From the NCBI GenBank assembly GCA_020634935.1, contig JACKAT010000033.1, forward strand, positions 1 through 60,361: DNA of 60,361 nt, read 5' to 3'. Numbering within the stretch: the first letter of the stretch is position 1; every line of letters begins with the position of its first letter. The translations under genes were made by a program, and so were the position numbers. The stretch comes from Anaerolineales bacterium. GTDB taxonomy: Bacteria; Chloroflexota; Anaerolineae; 4572-78; J111. The notes beneath the pieces were generated by a model. That model saw only the letters and a list, made by a program, of their open reading frames with translations, had not been told where the DNA came from and did no database searches. Below, one piece after another: positions 48,618-55,884 of this stretch.

Positions 48618-49757
48618 ATGAACGGTCGCTTGATCATAATTTTGATCGCCTTGATTCTGGGTCTGGCCCTATTGACCCTGATCTGCTTTGTCACCCTCTA
48701 TCTCGCGCCCAATCTCCCGTTTAACCCGCTCAGTCCGGCGCGGGCCACCGCCAACGCCGCCGCGCGTATCGCCAGTATACCCACACCGCCGCCGACGGAA
48801 ATTCCGGTGTCAACCTATCCGCCGACCTGGACACCCACTTCAACCTTTACGCCGGCCCCCACCAAAACCACAACTGAGACCCGCACCCCCACTCCCACCC
48901 GCACCTCGACCGCCACCGATACGGCCACCGCCACCCGAACGTTTACCCCGGTTCCTCCTACCGGCACCCCAACAGCCACTTTCACCCCCACCCCATTCCC
49001 GTTCTTCGTGTTATCTCACTCCAGTATGAATAACTGCGCCGATTTGGGTTTGTGGGGCATGGTCAATGATGTGGAGGGCTTGCCTTTGGGAGGCGTCAAC
49101 GTTCAATATGGTGAGTATGGCGTTTCGGACAGCCGCTTCCTGGTCACTACCGATGCTAATGGTCGTTTTGACGCATTGCTGCTGCCCGGCTCTAATCTAT
49201 CTCAAGCCGTTATTACCCATACCTGGTACGCCTTTATTGTCGATAGTGGTCAACAACTAAGTGAAACCTTCATATTTGAGACTGATCCTATTTTTGCTAA
49301 CAATCCCCCCCAATGTAATAAGAATGACAATGGAAATGGCAATAGTAACAGCAACAGCAACAGCAACAGTAATAGCAATAGCAACGGGAATGATAACAAT
49401 AGTAACGGCAATGGGAATGATAATAACAGCAATAGCAACAGTAACAGCAATAGTAACAACAACAGCAGTAACAGTAACAACAATAGTAACAATGAGTGCC
49501 TGCCGGACCCATGTCTGAATGCGGCTTCCGTTAATATTAAGGTGGTCGATTGGCAGAAACGGGCTCCCAATCCTATCTCAGGCGCGCCTAACATCAATCC
49601 CGAGACATTTTCGCCGGATGACTATAGTTGCGACGATTTCGACACACAACCGGCGGCTCAGCAATTTTATGAAGAAAACGCCGGGCCGGTGCTTGATGTC
49701 TACGGGTTAGATCCGGATCGCGACGGCATTGCCTGTGAAGATTTACCAGCCAGTTAA
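48618..49757 (+). CDS. Membrane-anchored surface protein with Thr/Pro and Ser/Asn linkers and Excalibur domain
   Basis: A 379-residue extracellular protein tethered by one N-terminal helix (MNGRLIIILIALILGLALLT). In order: Ala/Pro/Thr-rich stalk with TPTPTRTSTAT-type repeats (about 55-125), a small beta domain (about 130-230, Ig-like), a Ser/Asn/Gly-only stretch (about 238-292), and a C-terminal Excalibur domain (about 325-379). The last has the calcium-binding end DPDRDGIACEDLP. Excalibur domains occur in secreted nucleases and in surface proteins of Gram-positive-type cells, and here there is no nuclease. The Thr/Pro stalk is a plausible target of the O-glycosylation proteins encoded upstream (inference). 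Start chosen from the promoter and AAAGGAG seven bases upstream. Confidence 0.82.
   Translation: MNGRLIIILIALILGLALLTLICFVTLYLAPNLPFNPLSPARATANAAARIASIPTPPPTEIPVSTYPPTWTPTSTFTPAPTKTTTETRTPTPTRTSTATDTATATRTFTPVPPTGTPTATFTPTPFPFFVLSHSSMNNCADLGLWGMVNDVEGLPLGGVNVQYGEYGVSDSRFLVTTDANGRFDALLLPGSNLSQAVITHTWYAFIVDSGQQLSETFIFETDPIFANNPPQCNKNDNGNGNSNSNSNSNSNSNSNGNDNNSNGNGNDNNSNSNSNSNSNNNSSNSNNNSNNECLPDPCLNAASVNIKVVDWQKRAPNPISGAPNINPETFSPDDYSCDDFDTQPAAQQFYEENAGPVLDVYGLDPDRDGIACEDLPAS
49328..49497. repeat. AAYAGY hexanucleotide microsatellite encoding a Ser/Asn stretch
   Basis: About 28 imperfect copies of AACAGC/AATAGT-type hexamers encode the N-S/N-G linker before the Excalibur domain. Length changes would occur in frame. 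The complementary strand reads as a long leucine run, which is a shadow frame and not a gene. Confidence 0.9.
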
Positions 49758-49762
49758 AAATG

Positions 49763-51727
49763 CTAGCGATTAAGGCCGCTTGATGGGGTGATCGTCAGCG
49801 TGGGAGTCATCAACTCTGGGGTGGCTCGTTGGGCTGGGGAAGCCAAAGGCGTTACCGTGGCTGTCTGAGTGCCGCCGGATCGGGTAGACGTTGGGGTAGG
49901 CGTCCGGGTCGATGACAGTCTGGGGATTTGAGTAGCCGTTTGACCTGTGGGCGATGCGCTGGTCGTAGATGAGGCGGTTGGCGTCGAAGTCCGCGTCGGG
50001 GTCGATGTTCTGACCGGCGTGGTTGTAATGGTGCCGGTCGCGGTGATCTCGGCGCTACCGGTAATCCGTTCGCTGGCGGTTAGCGGCTGTGTCCCCGTAA
50101 TCGAGAGAGTGCCGGTCATCACCGCCGGCTGATCGAGCGCCCAACGTGGGTGGCTGGTTTGTCCGTCGGTCGTGATCTGTTTAGGCAGCCCGCCCTGACG
50201 ATTGACCGTATATAAATTCCCATTGTAGGTAAACAACAGGTCGTTTTGATCCGGAGACCACACCAACTCCGGTAGCTGCACCCCCACTTCTTCACTAAAT
50301 GGAAAAAGCTGGCGGCGGTTGCTGCCGTCTCGATCAACCAGCATGATCCGGTAGCGACTGTTGATCGATTGCAGCGGTGTCAGCGCTTCGCCATAAACCA
50401 GTCCAGCTTCGCCCCAGGCCGGGTTCGACCACATTCCCACCCGCTCAGCTATCTTGGCCGAAACCGCGCCATCGATACTCAGCAGCCATAAATCGAACAC
50501 CTGGCTCTCCTCCTCCGGCTCCGAAGCGACAGGTGGCCCGTGGACGGTCACCGCGATAAACCGCCCGTCCGGCGACCAACTGAGACCCGGCACCCAGACC
50601 CAATCGCTAAAGGTTTCCAGCGGGGGAAAATCGAGCAGCGGCTTCACGGTCGCCTCCCCGATGGCCCCCATATCGATAATGCCTATCTGGTCGGCCCGGG
50701 CGTACGCCAACTTCGCGCCGTCGGGGGACCAGGCGAATGTCGTACCCCACCAAGGGTATAGCCCCTGGGTGTTGGCGGGCAGCACCTCTACCGGCTTGGG
50801 CCGCGATTTATCAGTTAGGTTTTTCGTTTCGGTTTGAGCCGGTGGGGCCAGTAGCCACAAATCGTTGTTAGCCCGCCAGCCGGGCGGGTTGGCCGTGCGC
50901 TCGGCGGTGCTGTAGATAATACGCGCGTTGGTGATCACCGGCGACCATTCGGCCTGCAGGACGCCTTGCACCCCCAGCGTGATCGGCTTCTCGCCGACGA
51001 TGGTGGTCGAGGCCAGCCACAACTCGTTGAGCGGCAGCTCGATCTCATTGGTCAGTGCGGTGGTGTAGAGTAGCTGACGGCCATCCGGCGACAGGCTGAA
51101 AACCCGGCCGTCGAGGTTGCCGTCGGTCGTCAAGGCTCGGCGGCTGCCGCTGCTGCTGCGAACGAGCCAGGCGTTGCTGTTGGCGATGTAGGCCATTGTC
51201 CCCGCCACCGGCACTGAGGGGAGGCTATCTTGCGGACCGACAATCAAAATTTCGGGGACAGGCGGCACGGTTACTTCTCTCGAAATCTCCGTCCGGTTGA
51301 CTTCCTGACCATCCTCGTAGACAATCCGCGTGGAAATCTCTTCTTCGCCGTTGACACCCAGTTGGGCCAATCGAGTTTCACCTTTAGGCAGCGCCTCGTT
51401 GACTACGGTCTGGCGCTCAAAAGAAAGGACTGACCGTTCTCGTTCGATTTTTTCGGTCACGCGCACAACTTTGATCGCCATCCCCGGCTTTAATTCGGTG
51501 TAAAGGTCGGGCGAAACCCGATCCAGCGGACCGAGTTCGATTTTGGCCTCATCGAGGGCATCTCGCACCGTAGCTACTTCCGTGGTGAACCGTTTGATAG
51601 TCCCGTCGGCTTCAATTGAGACCTGTTGCGGCTGTTGGGCCTGACAGGCCGCGACCAACCCAATAAAAGCTAACATAAAAAGAAAAAAAATCGATTTTTG
51701 AGAAAAGGAGATAGGGGAAAAATCCAT
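49763..51727 (-). CDS. Lipoprotein with DUF348 and G5 domains fused to a TolB-like beta-propeller
   Basis: A 654-residue lipoprotein (signal peptide with lipobox VAAC, Cys28). Residues about 38-85 resemble DUF348 (TVRDALDEAKIELGPLDRV). Residues about 88-165 are a G5 domain (IERERSVLSFERQTVVNEAL...YEDGQEVNRTEIS), which in YabE/Rpf proteins lies next to the peptidoglycan-remodelling part. The Rpf/3D hydrolase is replaced by a beta-propeller of about six WSPDG blades (about 175-540; FSLSPDGRQLLY, FAWSPDGAKLAY, LSWSPDGRFIAV). The end is a Ser/Thr-rich tail of about 90 residues. It probably binds the cell wall and scaffolds other partners, which is inference. It starts two bases after the stop of the molybdopterin-binding gene. 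Confidence 0.85.
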   Translation of the reverse strand: MDFSPISFSQKSIFFLFMLAFIGLVAACQAQQPQQVSIEADGTIKRFTTEVATVRDALDEAKIELGPLDRVSPDLYTELKPGMAIKVVRVTEKIERERSVLSFERQTVVNEALPKGETRLAQLGVNGEEEISTRIVYEDGQEVNRTEISREVTVPPVPEILIVGPQDSLPSVPVAGTMAYIANSNAWLVRSSSGSRRALTTDGNLDGRVFSLSPDGRQLLYTTALTNEIELPLNELWLASTTIVGEKPITLGVQGVLQAEWSPVITNARIIYSTAERTANPPGWRANNDLWLLAPPAQTETKNLTDKSRPKPVEVLPANTQGLYPWWGTTFAWSPDGAKLAYARADQIGIIDMGAIGEATVKPLLDFPPLETFSDWVWVPGLSWSPDGRFIAVTVHGPPVASEPEEESQVFDLWLLSIDGAVSAKIAERVGMWSNPAWGEAGLVYGEALTPLQSINSRYRIMLVDRDGSNRRQLFPFSEEVGVQLPELVWSPDQNDLLFTYNGNLYTVNRQGGLPKQITTDGQTSHPRWALDQPAVMTGTLSITGTQPLTASERITGSAEITATGTITTTPVRTSTPTRTSTPTASSTTSASPTGQTATQIPRLSSTRTPTPTSTRSGGTQTATVTPLASPAQRATPELMTPTLTITPSSGLNR

Positions 51728-51729
51728 CG

Positions 51730-52704
51730 CTACTTTAAATAGCCCCCATGCCCCAATTGGACTAAGTCACTTCGAGTCAGCCGTTCTCCGGCTGCCAAGC
51801 GAGGTAGGACCATGTCGATGACATTGTAACTCTTGCTGCGGGCGCAGCCGGGCGCGCCGACTATGGGAATATTGCCATGATAGGCCAGCATGAAAAGGTT
51901 GCCCGGCTCGACCGGCACACCGTGGTGGACAATCTCACCGCCTACGGCTTTGATCGCTCGCGGCGTAATGTCGTCCGTATCCATAATCGAAGTTTCGCCC
52001 GCAATCAGAATCATCTCAACTTCACCGTCCAGAGCCGCCTGGATGGCTTGGCTAATCGCCTGTTCGTCCTCGGCCACATAAGGGCCGTCAACCAGCTCGG
52101 CGCCGAATTCGGCTAGACGCTCCCGCAGCGGGCCGGTAAAGCTGCCGGCTACTTTATCGCGAGCCGCCTCGCTGCCGGTTGTAATTAACACCGCTTGATT
52201 AACCGTAAACGGTTTGATCGCTGCTAAGGGGCAACGCTCCCGGACTACCGCTTCAGCCGCTTTCAGTTCGGCTTGGGGGACGCTGTAGGGAATGATTTTG
52301 ATGGTCCCCAACACCTTTTTCGGCTGAACTGGTGTGTTGTTCGGGAGTGTCGCCAGGGTAATACCGGGCCGATCATTAAAAGCCAGCAGCCCCTCGACAT
52401 CAACGGTGAATAGACCCCTCGTTTCGGCGATCAAATTGACGCGACCGGTCGCTGCATTGGAGGTCGTTAAGCCCGCCGCCGCCAGCAAATCGCCTAACCG
52501 GCGGGCCGCCTGATCTTCATGGATATCATCTTCATCCAATACCCCCACGTAGACATCTGTCTGGCCTAATGACAGCAGTGTCTCCCCGTCTTCGGGGGTC
52601 AACACCGTTCCTTTACGCAGCACGCGCCGTCCATCCGGGCCGGCCTGATTGTGGATCAGGACATGCCCGACTGCTTCATTAATCCGTATCTTTATCACTT
52701 TCAT
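51730..52704 (-). CDS. Molybdopterin-binding (MoCF) domain protein
   Basis: A 324-residue protein of the family seen beside molybdoenzyme genes in clostridia. The N-terminal half is a MoeA-like barrel (VIKIRINEAVGHVL, VLRKGTVLTPED), and the C-terminal part is a MoCF domain: LITTGSEAARD, AGETSIMDTDDITPRAIKAVG, HGVPVEPGNLFMLAYHGNIP, GAPGCARSKSYN. Where molybdopterin cofactor enzymes would be expected to accompany it, none is in the window. The usual GGMSVDPDD motif reads AGETSIMDTDD here, a divergence at the pterin-binding loop. I start at the ATG at 52704 (MKVIKIR, AGAGG nine bases upstream). The frame opens 25 codons earlier without a good ribosome site. The G5/propeller gene follows directly. 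Confidence 0.85.
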   Translation of the reverse strand: MKVIKIRINEAVGHVLIHNQAGPDGRRVLRKGTVLTPEDGETLLSLGQTDVYVGVLDEDDIHEDQAARRLGDLLAAAGLTTSNAATGRVNLIAETRGLFTVDVEGLLAFNDRPGITLATLPNNTPVQPKKVLGTIKIIPYSVPQAELKAAEAVVRERCPLAAIKPFTVNQAVLITTGSEAARDKVAGSFTGPLRERLAEFGAELVDGPYVAEDEQAISQAIQAALDGEVEMILIAGETSIMDTDDITPRAIKAVGGEIVHHGVPVEPGNLFMLAYHGNIPIVGAPGCARSKSYNVIDMVLPRLAAGERLTRSDLVQLGHGGYLK

Positions 52705-52870
52705 AGGGATAACCTCTTCCAAATTTACCGGTTCATCATCATACGAGGTAGATTGTAGCGATTTGCCGGAGATGATCAAACTTGAAGCCGCTTAAAGCAA
52801 CCTTCTACACTTGATGGATTTGGCGATTTTAGTCCGTCAGATTGCCCAAGATCGGGGCATCTATATAATC

Positions 52871-53007
52871 ATTAGGAGTTACGCAGTTCAAAAGGTGACA
52901 GTCACTTTTTGCCGAAAACGAACGTCCGCTTAAGCCCAAACAACGCTATTTGTCGCCTCTAAGTGACTGTCACCGGGTTCGATACACCCAACTGCGTAAG
53001 TCCTAAT
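52871..53007. repeat. Dispersed element, core family A, nested in ATTAGGANTTACGCAGTT inverted repeat
   Basis: Outer arms ATTAGGAGTTACGCAGTT (52871-52888) and AACTGCGTAAGTCCTAAT (52990-53007) surround an 81-bp element (52894-52974) with ends GGTGACAGTCACTTTT and AAGTGACTGTCACC. The core, GCCGAAAACGAACGTCCGCT, then AAGCCCAAACAA, is shared with 58009-58088. The rest of 52705-53047 contains no gene. Confidence 0.9.
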
Positions 53008-53047
53008 CATTCTATACAGATTTTATGATTACTCGAACAGGTGACTG

Positions 53048-53629
53048 ATGCATCTAACGCCGCATCTGCTGCTTAATGCCTACTATCAAGGGGTCTTTCC
53101 CATGGCCCACGATGATGGCCACATCTACTGGTACGATCCCAACCCCAGAGCTATCATTCCGCTCGATGAGTTTCACGTTCCGCGCCGTCTGGCGCGGGTG
53201 ATACGCCGGGGCGGTTTTGAGGTACGCTTTGATTACGATTTTCGGGCCGTCATTAGCGCTTGCGCCGAACCGGCTGAGGGGCGAGAAAAAACCTGGATCA
53301 ACGACGATATTATCAACAGCTACTGCCAGCTCTACGAGTTGGGCTTTGCTCACAGCGTCGAAACTTGGATCGATGATCAACTGGTGGGCGGCCTGTACGG
53401 TGTTTCGCTGCAAGGCGTGTTCGCCGGTGAGAGCATGTTCAGCCGCGCCCCTGACACCAGTAAAGTCGCGCTGGTTTATCTGATCGAGCATTTACGCAGC
53501 CGGGGGTTTGTGCTGCTCGATACCCAATTTATTACGCCCCACTTAGCGCGCTTCGGGGCTATCGAGATTCCCCGCGCTGAATACAAAGCTCGCCTGGCCA
53601 AAGCTCTCCGCGTGCAAACTTGGTTTTAG
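53048..53629 (+). CDS. aat: Leucyl/phenylalanyl-tRNA--protein transferase
   Basis: A 193-residue enzyme that transfers Leu or Phe from tRNA to the N terminus of proteins starting with Lys or Arg, marking them for ClpS/ClpAP degradation (bacterial N-end rule). The typical sequence is seen: AYYQGVFPMA, YWYDPNPRAIIPL near 28-40, the central TWINDDIINSY, HSVETW, GGLYGVSLQGVFAGESMFS (about 116-134) and LLDTQFITPHL. It lacks the N-terminal extension of the E. coli protein (234 residues) but has the whole catalytic domain. It stands alone, downstream of a repeat and upstream of the NAD operon promoters. No clpS gene is in the window. Confidence 0.95.
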   Translation: MHLTPHLLLNAYYQGVFPMAHDDGHIYWYDPNPRAIIPLDEFHVPRRLARVIRRGGFEVRFDYDFRAVISACAEPAEGREKTWINDDIINSYCQLYELGFAHSVETWIDDQLVGGLYGVSLQGVFAGESMFSRAPDTSKVALVYLIEHLRSRGFVLLDTQFITPHLARFGAIEIPRAEYKARLAKALRVQTWF

Positions 53630-53662
53630 GTCGAACCCCTCCTACTACATCTTAGTGTGCTA

Positions 53663-53691
53663 TTGACAAAAACCATATTCCATGTTATAGT
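53663..53691 (+). promoter_or_regulatory. Strong sigma70 promoter P1 (TTGACA-17-TATAGT) of nad operon
   Basis: A consensus TTGACA (53663-53668) is spaced 17 bases from TATAGT (53686-53691). It lies about 210 bases before nadC in an otherwise gene-free, AT-rich 270-bp region. Confidence 0.7.
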
Positions 53692-53720
53692 TAGTGTGTT
53701 AATTACAATATCAGGGTTGC

Positions 53721-53761
53721 TTGACAAGACAATTGACAATCAGTTGTCTTTTCTGTAAAAT
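53721..53761 (+). promoter_or_regulatory. Promoter P2 (TTGACA-17-TAAAAT) with overlapping inverted-repeat operator
   Basis: TTGACA (53733-53738) and TAAAAT (53756-53761) have 17-bp spacing. The palindrome GACAA-TCAG-TTGTC (53735-53748) and the wider AAGACAA-N11-TTGTCTT (53726-53750) cover the -35 to -10 spacer, where a repressor would block transcription. The NiaR gene at the end of this operon makes NiaR the likely binder (inference). Confidence 0.6.
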
Positions 53762-53840
53762 CTCGCTGCTTGTTGAAAGTTTAAATCTTTTTAACGGCAA
53801 ACAATCGAATATTGGCCTTGATTATATTTTTGACCATAGA

Positions 53841-53860
53841 TGACAAGACAGATGACAAGA
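53841..53860. promoter_or_regulatory. Direct repeat TGACAAGA x2 upstream of nadC
   Basis: TGACAAGA occurs at 53841-53848 and 53853-53860, 12 bases apart. It also occurs at 53722-53729 within P2. These may be additional half-sites for the regulator bound at P2. Confidence 0.4.
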
Positions 53861-53899
53861 TAGACTTATTAGTCAGTCGCATATTGAAAGGATGTCTTA

Positions 53900-54757
53900 A
53901 TGATTTTTAACTTGGAAGAGCAGTTTCCCCAAATCGAAGCCACAATCCGGCAAGCATTAGCCGAAGATATCGGCGATGGTGATGTGACCACCGATTGTAT
54001 CGTCCCCGCAGAGTTGGTTCTCGCCGGTCGCTTTATAGCCAAACAGGCCGGGGTGATCGCGGGCTTAAAAGTGGCGGCTCAAACATTTGCCCTCATCGAC
54101 CAAACCGTCCAGTTCACCCCCCACGTAACCGACGGGAACACCGTGACTCCCGGCCAAATGATCGCCGAGGTGCAAGGCCCCGGCCGGGCGCTGCTCAGCG
54201 GCGAGCGGGTGGCGCTCAACTTTTTACAGCGGATGTCAGGCATCGCGACCTTGACCCGGCAATTTGTCGCCGCAGTGAGGGACACGCCCACCACTATTTT
54301 AGACACGCGCAAAACAGCCCCCGGCCTGCGCCTGCTCGATAAATGGGCCGTGCAATTGGGCGGCGGCCGCAATCATCGTTTTGGTTTGTTCGATATGGCG
54401 CTCATTAAGGAAAACCACATCGCCGCTGCCGGCAGTATTACCGAGGCGGTCAACAAGGTTCGCGCTAATGATCCCCAACAGCGGCCGATTGAAGTTGAAG
54501 TCAAGAATCTGGTTGAATTGGCCGAGAGTCTGGCCCTGAACGTCGACCGAGTTTTACTCGATAATATGAGCCTTGAGGACATGCGGCGGGCCGTGCAGTT
54601 GACCGCAGGCCGGGCGCCGCTGGAAGCCTCCGGTAATATGTCGCTGGAGCGGGTGGCGGCGGTGGCCTCAGTCGGCGTTGATTTTATTTCGATTGGCATG
54701 TTGACCCATTCCGTGCAGGCTTTAGACATTAGCCTGCTTTTGGATAACCCAAATTAA
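53900..54757 (+). CDS. nadC: Nicotinate-nucleotide pyrophosphorylase (quinolinate phosphoribosyltransferase)
   Basis: A 285-residue enzyme that converts quinolinate and PRPP to nicotinate mononucleotide, the last step of the de novo branch encoded here. Motifs seen: ALAEDIGDGDVTTD at the N terminus, RVALNFLQRMSGIATLTR (about 107-124), DTRKTAPGLRLLDKWAVQLGG (written across about 134-154) with NHRFGL, the KENHIAA loop, EVEVKNL and ASGNMSLE with the C-terminal VDFISIGMLTHS. Length is typical. The ATG at 53900 has AAAGGA nine bases upstream. It is the first gene of nadC-nadA-nadB-niaR and has two upstream promoters. Confidence 0.96.
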   Translation: MIFNLEEQFPQIEATIRQALAEDIGDGDVTTDCIVPAELVLAGRFIAKQAGVIAGLKVAAQTFALIDQTVQFTPHVTDGNTVTPGQMIAEVQGPGRALLSGERVALNFLQRMSGIATLTRQFVAAVRDTPTTILDTRKTAPGLRLLDKWAVQLGGGRNHRFGLFDMALIKENHIAAAGSITEAVNKVRANDPQQRPIEVEVKNLVELAESLALNVDRVLLDNMSLEDMRRAVQLTAGRAPLEASGNMSLERVAAVASVGVDFISIGMLTHSVQALDISLLLDNPN

Positions 54758-54779
54758 TCATATTGAGAGAGAGAAAACC

Positions 54780-55814
54780 ATGATTGCTGAAGCTGTTTAT
54801 CAAGACTTAAAAACCAAATTGGCCGATGTCGTACCCGAGTTTGAACTTCACTACAAAGCCGAATTGGCCGCCGAAATCAATCAGTTGAAACGAGAGCGAA
54901 ACGCGGTGATTTTAGGCCACAATTATATGGAACCGGCCTTGTTTCACTCGATCCCCGATTTCACCGGCGACTCGTTGGCCCTGAGTCGTCAAGCCGCCGC
55001 CACCGACAAAGACATCATCGTTTTTTGTGGGGTGGAATTCATGGCCGAGACGGCCAAAATCTTAAATCCGAATAAAACGGTGCTGCTGCCGGCTGAAAAA
55101 GCGGGCTGCTCGCTGGCGGCCAGCATTACCGCCGAAGACGTACGGCAGCTTAAAGCCCAATTTCCGGGCGTGCCGGTGGTGACTTACATCAACACCTACG
55201 CCGATGTTAAGGCCGAATCGGATGTCTGCTGCACTTCCGGCAACGCGGTGGCCGTGGTCGAGTCGCTGAAAAGTGATACCGTCATTTTTCTGCCCGATGA
55301 GTTTCTGGCGGGTAATGTGGCCAAAGAGACGGGTAAACATATTATTTTCCCGACTAAAACCCCGCCGGTTAAATTCAACGGGCAGATGGACTATCAGATG
55401 ATCGGCTGGCACGGCCGCTGTGAAGTACACGACAAATTCAACGTGCCCGATATCGAGGCCGTGCGCCGCCAGTTTCCCGATGTGGTCATTGTGGCCCACC
55501 CGGAATGCAGCCCCGAGGTGGTCGAGGCGTCCGATTTTTCCGGCAGTACCACCGCCATGATCCGCTTCGTGGAAGAAACCTCCGCGCCGCGCTACCTGCT
55601 GCTGACCGAATGCGCTATGGGCGACAACATTGCCGCCAGCAACCCTGACAAGGAGATGCTGCGGTTGTGCAGTGTGCGCTGCCCTCACATGAACCAGATT
55701 ACCTTGGAAGAGACGCGCGACGCTCTAAAATTTACCCAATATGTAATCGACGTGCCGGAGTACATTCGCGTCCGGGCCTTGCAAGCCGTTGAGCGAATGC
55801 TGGCAATCGGTTAA
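54780..55814 (+). CDS. nadA: Quinolinate synthase
   Basis: A 344-residue [4Fe-4S] enzyme that condenses iminoaspartate with dihydroxyacetone phosphate to quinolinate. The three-fold repeated domain is recognisable: GHNYMEP and DFTGDSLALSR near 46-70, KAGCSLAASI with Cys110, YINTYADVKAESDVCCTSGNA written as YINTYADVKAESD then VCCTSGNA (137-156), GRCEVH with Cys214, HPECSPEV and TECAMGDN. Cys110, Cys214 and one of Cys297/Cys301 are the probable cluster ligands. Length matches the long bacterial form. It begins 22 bases after nadC with GAGAGAGA upstream. A 70-base gap with a heptamer repeat separates it from nadB. Confidence 0.96.
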   Translation: MIAEAVYQDLKTKLADVVPEFELHYKAELAAEINQLKRERNAVILGHNYMEPALFHSIPDFTGDSLALSRQAAATDKDIIVFCGVEFMAETAKILNPNKTVLLPAEKAGCSLAASITAEDVRQLKAQFPGVPVVTYINTYADVKAESDVCCTSGNAVAVVESLKSDTVIFLPDEFLAGNVAKETGKHIIFPTKTPPVKFNGQMDYQMIGWHGRCEVHDKFNVPDIEAVRRQFPDVVIVAHPECSPEVVEASDFSGSTTAMIRFVEETSAPRYLLLTECAMGDNIAASNPDKEMLRLCSVRCPHMNQITLEETRDALKFTQYVIDVPEYIRVRALQAVERMLAIG

Positions 55815-55820
55815 GGTTAG

Positions 55821-55848
55821 CTATCAGCCGCCAGTCGTCAGCGGTCAG
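55821..55848. repeat. Four-unit heptamer array CTATCAG/CCGCCAG/TCGTCAG/CGGTCAG between nadA and nadB
   Basis: The 70-base gap between nadA and nadB contains this array, of the same TCAGCGG type as the array at 31980. Confidence 0.65.
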
Positions 55849-55884
55849 GCTGAGCGAAGACTGGCTGGATAAGGAGTCAATTTA

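Noticed and set aside
49250..49597. Minus-strand frame encoding a long poly-leucine stretch
   Set aside because: It is only the complement of the AAYAGY microsatellite encoding Ser/Asn in the Excalibur protein.
55062..55688. Minus-strand 208-codon frame inside nadA
   Set aside because: Shadow frame opposite a well-conserved quinolinate synthase.
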